64,000 nucleotides of DNA from NCBI RefSeq assembly GCF_013778505.1, contig NZ_JAAOWU010000014.1, positions 119,455 to 183,454 on the forward strand, written 5' to 3'. Position numbers and translations under genes: made by a program. The notes under the pieces are model-generated. The model was not told where the DNA came from, did not search any database, and was given only the letters and a program-made list of their open reading frames with translations. Of this stretch, positions 62,007 through 64,000 are shown in pieces. The DNA is from Pseudomonas sivasensis. GTDB taxonomy: Bacteria > Pseudomonadota > Gammaproteobacteria > Pseudomonadales > Pseudomonadaceae. Position 1 is the first letter of the stretch. Every line of letters starts with the position of its first letter.

Positions 62007-62495
62007 TTAGCGGTACGTCATCTGCATCAACAGCGTTGCGCTGTAGCTGCCCGCTTCGGGCAGTTCGCCCACGGTCGCCGGCTTGACTCGTAGGGTCAGT
62101 TCCAATGGTTCTTTTTCCACCGTCCAGTTGCTGGTTTCTCCCAGACTGAAATCGGCCTTCGCGCTTTTATTCAACAGCCCCAGGTGCAGTCCCAGACCAG
62201 CGCGATTGGTGAGCAGGGTCTGGTTGTCAGCGCTGCCCAACCCCGCTGAAAACGTCAGGCTCACCTGGCTGTCAGCTTGGCAATCGAAGATCAGCGGTAC
62301 GTCGGTAGCGGCGACGCTGTCATCGACTAACTGGTTGAGGTTGGCGTCACCCAGTTTCAACTGTTGCGAGGTGGGAAAACGTGGTGTGCAGGGCGGCGCG
62401 ATCAGCTTGCCGCTGACATCGATCTTCGCCTCATCTGCCGGTTGCGCAACCGCCGTGCCGGTCACCGCCAGCAGTATCCAGATAAGCACTTTCAT
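62007..62495 (-). CDS. Fimbrial subunit-like exported protein
   Basis: A 162-residue protein with signal peptide MKVLIWILLAVTGTAVAQ. The pilin-type pattern includes DVSGKLIAPPCTP and a paired Cys (LIFDCQAD), with the C-terminal strand GSYSATLLMQMTYR. It is the last gene of the minus-strand operon, starting with an ATGA overlap with the preceding gene. It is likely a minor pilin or tip component of a chaperone-usher pilus. Confidence 0.8.
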   Translation of the reverse strand: MKVLIWILLAVTGTAVAQPADEAKIDVSGKLIAPPCTPRFPTSQQLKLGDANLNQLVDDSVAATDVPLIFDCQADSQVSLTFSAGLGSADNQTLLTNRAGLGLHLGLLNKSAKADFSLGETSNWTVEKEPLELTLRVKPATVGELPEAGSYSATLLMQMTYR

Positions 62496-62959
62496 AGGTA
62501 GTTGATGGTCATGACGATCGACGAGGTGAACGCGCCCGGCGTCAGGGTGCCTTGTGCGATCAGCTTCGCCTTGAGGCTGATGTCGACGTTGCCGCTCAGG
62601 TTGCTGTAGGCCTTGGCGGTGCCTTTAAGGTTGGCCACCGTATTGTCTGCCCACAACAGCGAAACGCCGAGGTTGTCGACCGTGGTCTTGGCCACCGTGT
62701 CGGTGTGCGTGCCTTTGCTGGAAGCGAAGCTTACGTTCAGCGATGAGCCAGCCGGGCAGGTCATTTTCACGGGAACCGCTACGGTATCGGTGGTGGCGAC
62801 CTGGTCGGTGCGCACATTACCGAATGCTGCCGTGAGGGAGGTGCCAGAAGTCAGTACGCAGGGCGGTCGGGTGAGGGTGCCGCTTACGGTGATATTCACG
62901 GTGTCGGCGGCCTGGGCGGCAGTGCCGAGCAGTACCAGGGCGAGCAATGACGTTTTCAT
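62492..62959 (-). CDS. Fimbrial subunit (type 1 pilin-like)
   Basis: A 155-residue pilin-like protein. The signal peptide MKTSLLALVLLGTAAQA is followed by ITVSGTLTRPPCVLTSGTSL and AFGNVRTDQV, with the second Cys in KMTCPAGSS and the C-terminal SIVMTINYL. This is the usual single-disulfide incomplete Ig fold. I chose ATG 62959, which puts the signal peptide at the N-terminus; an in-frame start 21 bp upstream overlaps the preceding gene. Confidence 0.85.
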   Translation of the reverse strand: MKTSLLALVLLGTAAQAADTVNITVSGTLTRPPCVLTSGTSLTAAFGNVRTDQVATTDTVAVPVKMTCPAGSSLNVSFASSKGTHTDTVAKTTVDNLGVSLLWADNTVANLKGTAKAYSNLSGNVDISLKAKLIAQGTLTPGAFTSSIVMTINYL

Positions 62960-62966
62960 GATGGCC

Positions 62967-63872
62967 TCATTGGTAATCAATGGTCAGGGTGTATTGGCTA
63001 CGGAATGCGCCGGCGGGAGATTTCCCGGCTTCCAGCACCGGCTGGAAACTCAAACCGATGCTGTTGGGGCCTGCCTTCAGATACTTGTAGGCAAAGCTAT
63101 TGAAACCTACCTTATCCATGTTGCTGCTCCAAAAAGCCTGCATGTTCAAGCCCGGCAGTGTGGTGTGCGACAAGCCAGTGGCGTTGACTGCAGCCTGGGT
63201 CGGTGTCAACGAAATGGCGGCGCGGACGTCGGACTGGCAGTTGACTGAAATAGTGGTGTTTTGATATGCGGTGTTGAGGTTGGCGGTGCTGATGCTACCG
63301 AAGTTCAGGTTCACTGTTTTCGACGAACTCACGCTGCAACCGACGGCGGCGACGTTGTAGATGAACGTGGTCATGTGGATCCACTCCGCGTAATTCGGAT
63401 AACCAATAGCGGTCACGCCCAACATTACTTGCGCTCTACGTATGCCAGGCGTGCTAGGGGCGGTGCCGCCTATGTAGTAGGTGTAAGAGACTTTGCCGCC
63501 GACGGGAATCCACGCACAACGTCCGCCCAGGCAGTCCCCCCCGTAATTACCCAGCGGTAGCGTAGACATGTAGGTATTTGAGTACGGGTCCAAGCCATAT
63601 AGGCGGGCGGGGTTGCTCCCGCTGATGTTGGTGATTTGCAGAGTTGGATAGGCTCCTCCGGGGAATGGTCGTTTTGCCGTGCAGGTACCGCTGAACGGCA
63701 CTTTCATCTCGGCGCCAGCTGCAAATGTGTAACCGCTTAAATTGCTACCTGAGACATTGCAATCCCAGCTGCCATCGATCAAAGCCTGGGCGTCCAGCGG
63801 CAACATCCAACCCAGCACCAGCAGGGTTAAGCACTTGCTCCAGCAAGCGGCGAGGTGATTTTTAAGGTTCAT
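62967..63872 (-). CDS. Fimbrial tip adhesin-like protein
   Basis: A 301-residue exported protein with signal peptide (CLTLLVLGWMLPLDAQA). The N-terminal half (about 35-180, Gly/Tyr-rich with paired Cys CLGGRC) would be the receptor-binding domain. The C-terminal half (about 185-301; VGCSVSSSKTVNLNFGSI, VNCQSD, SQYTLTIDYQ) is a pilin domain. Two-domain organisation and larger size suggest the tip adhesin. It lies 7 bp before the next subunit gene. Confidence 0.8.
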   Translation of the reverse strand: MNLKNHLAACWSKCLTLLVLGWMLPLDAQALIDGSWDCNVSGSNLSGYTFAAGAEMKVPFSGTCTAKRPFPGGAYPTLQITNISGSNPARLYGLDPYSNTYMSTLPLGNYGGDCLGGRCAWIPVGGKVSYTYYIGGTAPSTPGIRRAQVMLGVTAIGYPNYAEWIHMTTFIYNVAAVGCSVSSSKTVNLNFGSISTANLNTAYQNTTISVNCQSDVRAAISLTPTQAAVNATGLSHTTLPGLNMQAFWSSNMDKVGFNSFAYKYLKAGPNSIGLSFQPVLEAGKSPAGAFRSQYTLTIDYQ

Positions 63873-63875
63873 GAC

Positions 63876-64000
63876 TTACGAATCCTTGGCACCCGACCCA
63901 CCGGCCGCGCGCTCACATTGAATGTTCAGTTGTGTAATCCCACCCTCGGCAGGCCCTTTATCGTCCAGTTTCAATTCGCGGCTGCACCACGGCTGGTTAT
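63876..64000 (-). CDS. C-terminal end of an upstream fimbrial operon gene, possibly the usher (partial)
   Basis: Forty-one codons, open to the window edge, end in TAA just upstream of the adhesin gene. The peptide contains QPWCSRELKLDDKG and ITQLNIQCERAA. The pair of Cys and position directly before the adhesin would suit the C-terminal domain of an outer-membrane usher, but the fragment is too short to be sure. Confidence 0.45.
   Translation of the reverse strand, partial: NQPWCSRELKLDDKGPAEGGITQLNIQCERAAGGSGAKDS

Noticed and set aside
1..64000. tRNA or rRNA genes
   Set aside because: No cloverleaf-type sequence with a TTCGA-containing T arm and matching acceptor stem, and no rRNA-like stretch, was recognised.

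Overview
The window is chromosomal DNA of a Pseudomonas, most likely of the P. fluorescens group. The evidence is the conserved gene order rnpA-yidD-yidC-mnmE ... mnmG-rsmG-parA-parB-atpIBEFHAGDC-glmU-glmR-glmS, the sequence character of the proteins, and a REP-type palindrome typical of that group. This is the origin-proximal arm, and the 9-mer TTATCCACA (DnaA-box type) is strikingly frequent in its first 21 kb.

Layout. 1-3.6 kb: end of rnpA, yidD, yidC, mnmE. 3.6-7.6 kb: an accessory iron-uptake cassette on the minus strand (TonB-dependent transducer, FecR-like anti-sigma, FecI-like sigma factor with a Fur-box-like site) that separates mnmE from mnmG. 7.6-8.1 kb: an AT-rich intergenic stretch with several DnaA-box-like 9-mers. 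8.1-12.4 kb: mnmG, rsmG, parA, parB. 12.5-19.6 kb: the complete F1Fo ATP synthase operon with stable hairpins in four of its gene junctions. 19.7-23.9 kb: glmU, glmR, glmS.

23.97-42.77 kb: what looks like a Tn7-like element in attTn7 just downstream of glmS. The glmS-proximal end carries four closely packed TnsB-type repeats and the far end three spaced ones in inverted orientation, as in Tn7. It has no transposition genes. Its cargo is a coherent locus: APS kinase, periplasmic adaptor, GAF-like/HlyD adaptor, M50 protease-HlyD fusion, GNAT acetyltransferase, DUF6916-like and tail-collar proteins, sulfotransferase, a ~2,100-residue DUF4347/Ig-repeat surface protein, TolC-like protein, Asp/Asn beta-hydroxylase-like protein and a second sulfotransferase-like protein. 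I read it as a sulfation- and hydroxylation-coupled secretion system for the giant protein, with partial parallels to the Xanthomonas Rax system but an M50/HlyD pump and no visible ABC transporter.

43.0-51.8 kb: a Tn7-like transposition module (tnsD on the minus strand; tnsA, tnsB, tnsC, a Sir2 deacylase and a second TniQ protein on the plus strand). 51.8-54.2 kb: a scrap zone with a HAD-like gene, a truncated UvrD-like helicase, a Tn3-family transposase remnant and a broken MFS transporter. 54.3-62.0 kb: a four-gene phosphorelay/c-di-GMP cluster (hybrid kinase with an in-frame TGA in its receiver domain, REC-EAL regulator, hybrid kinase with Hpt domain, LuxR-type regulator), arranged like the Roc/Pvr-Rcs systems that control Cup fimbriae. 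62.0-64.0 kb: the distal end of a chaperone-usher-type fimbrial operon on the minus strand, running off the window.
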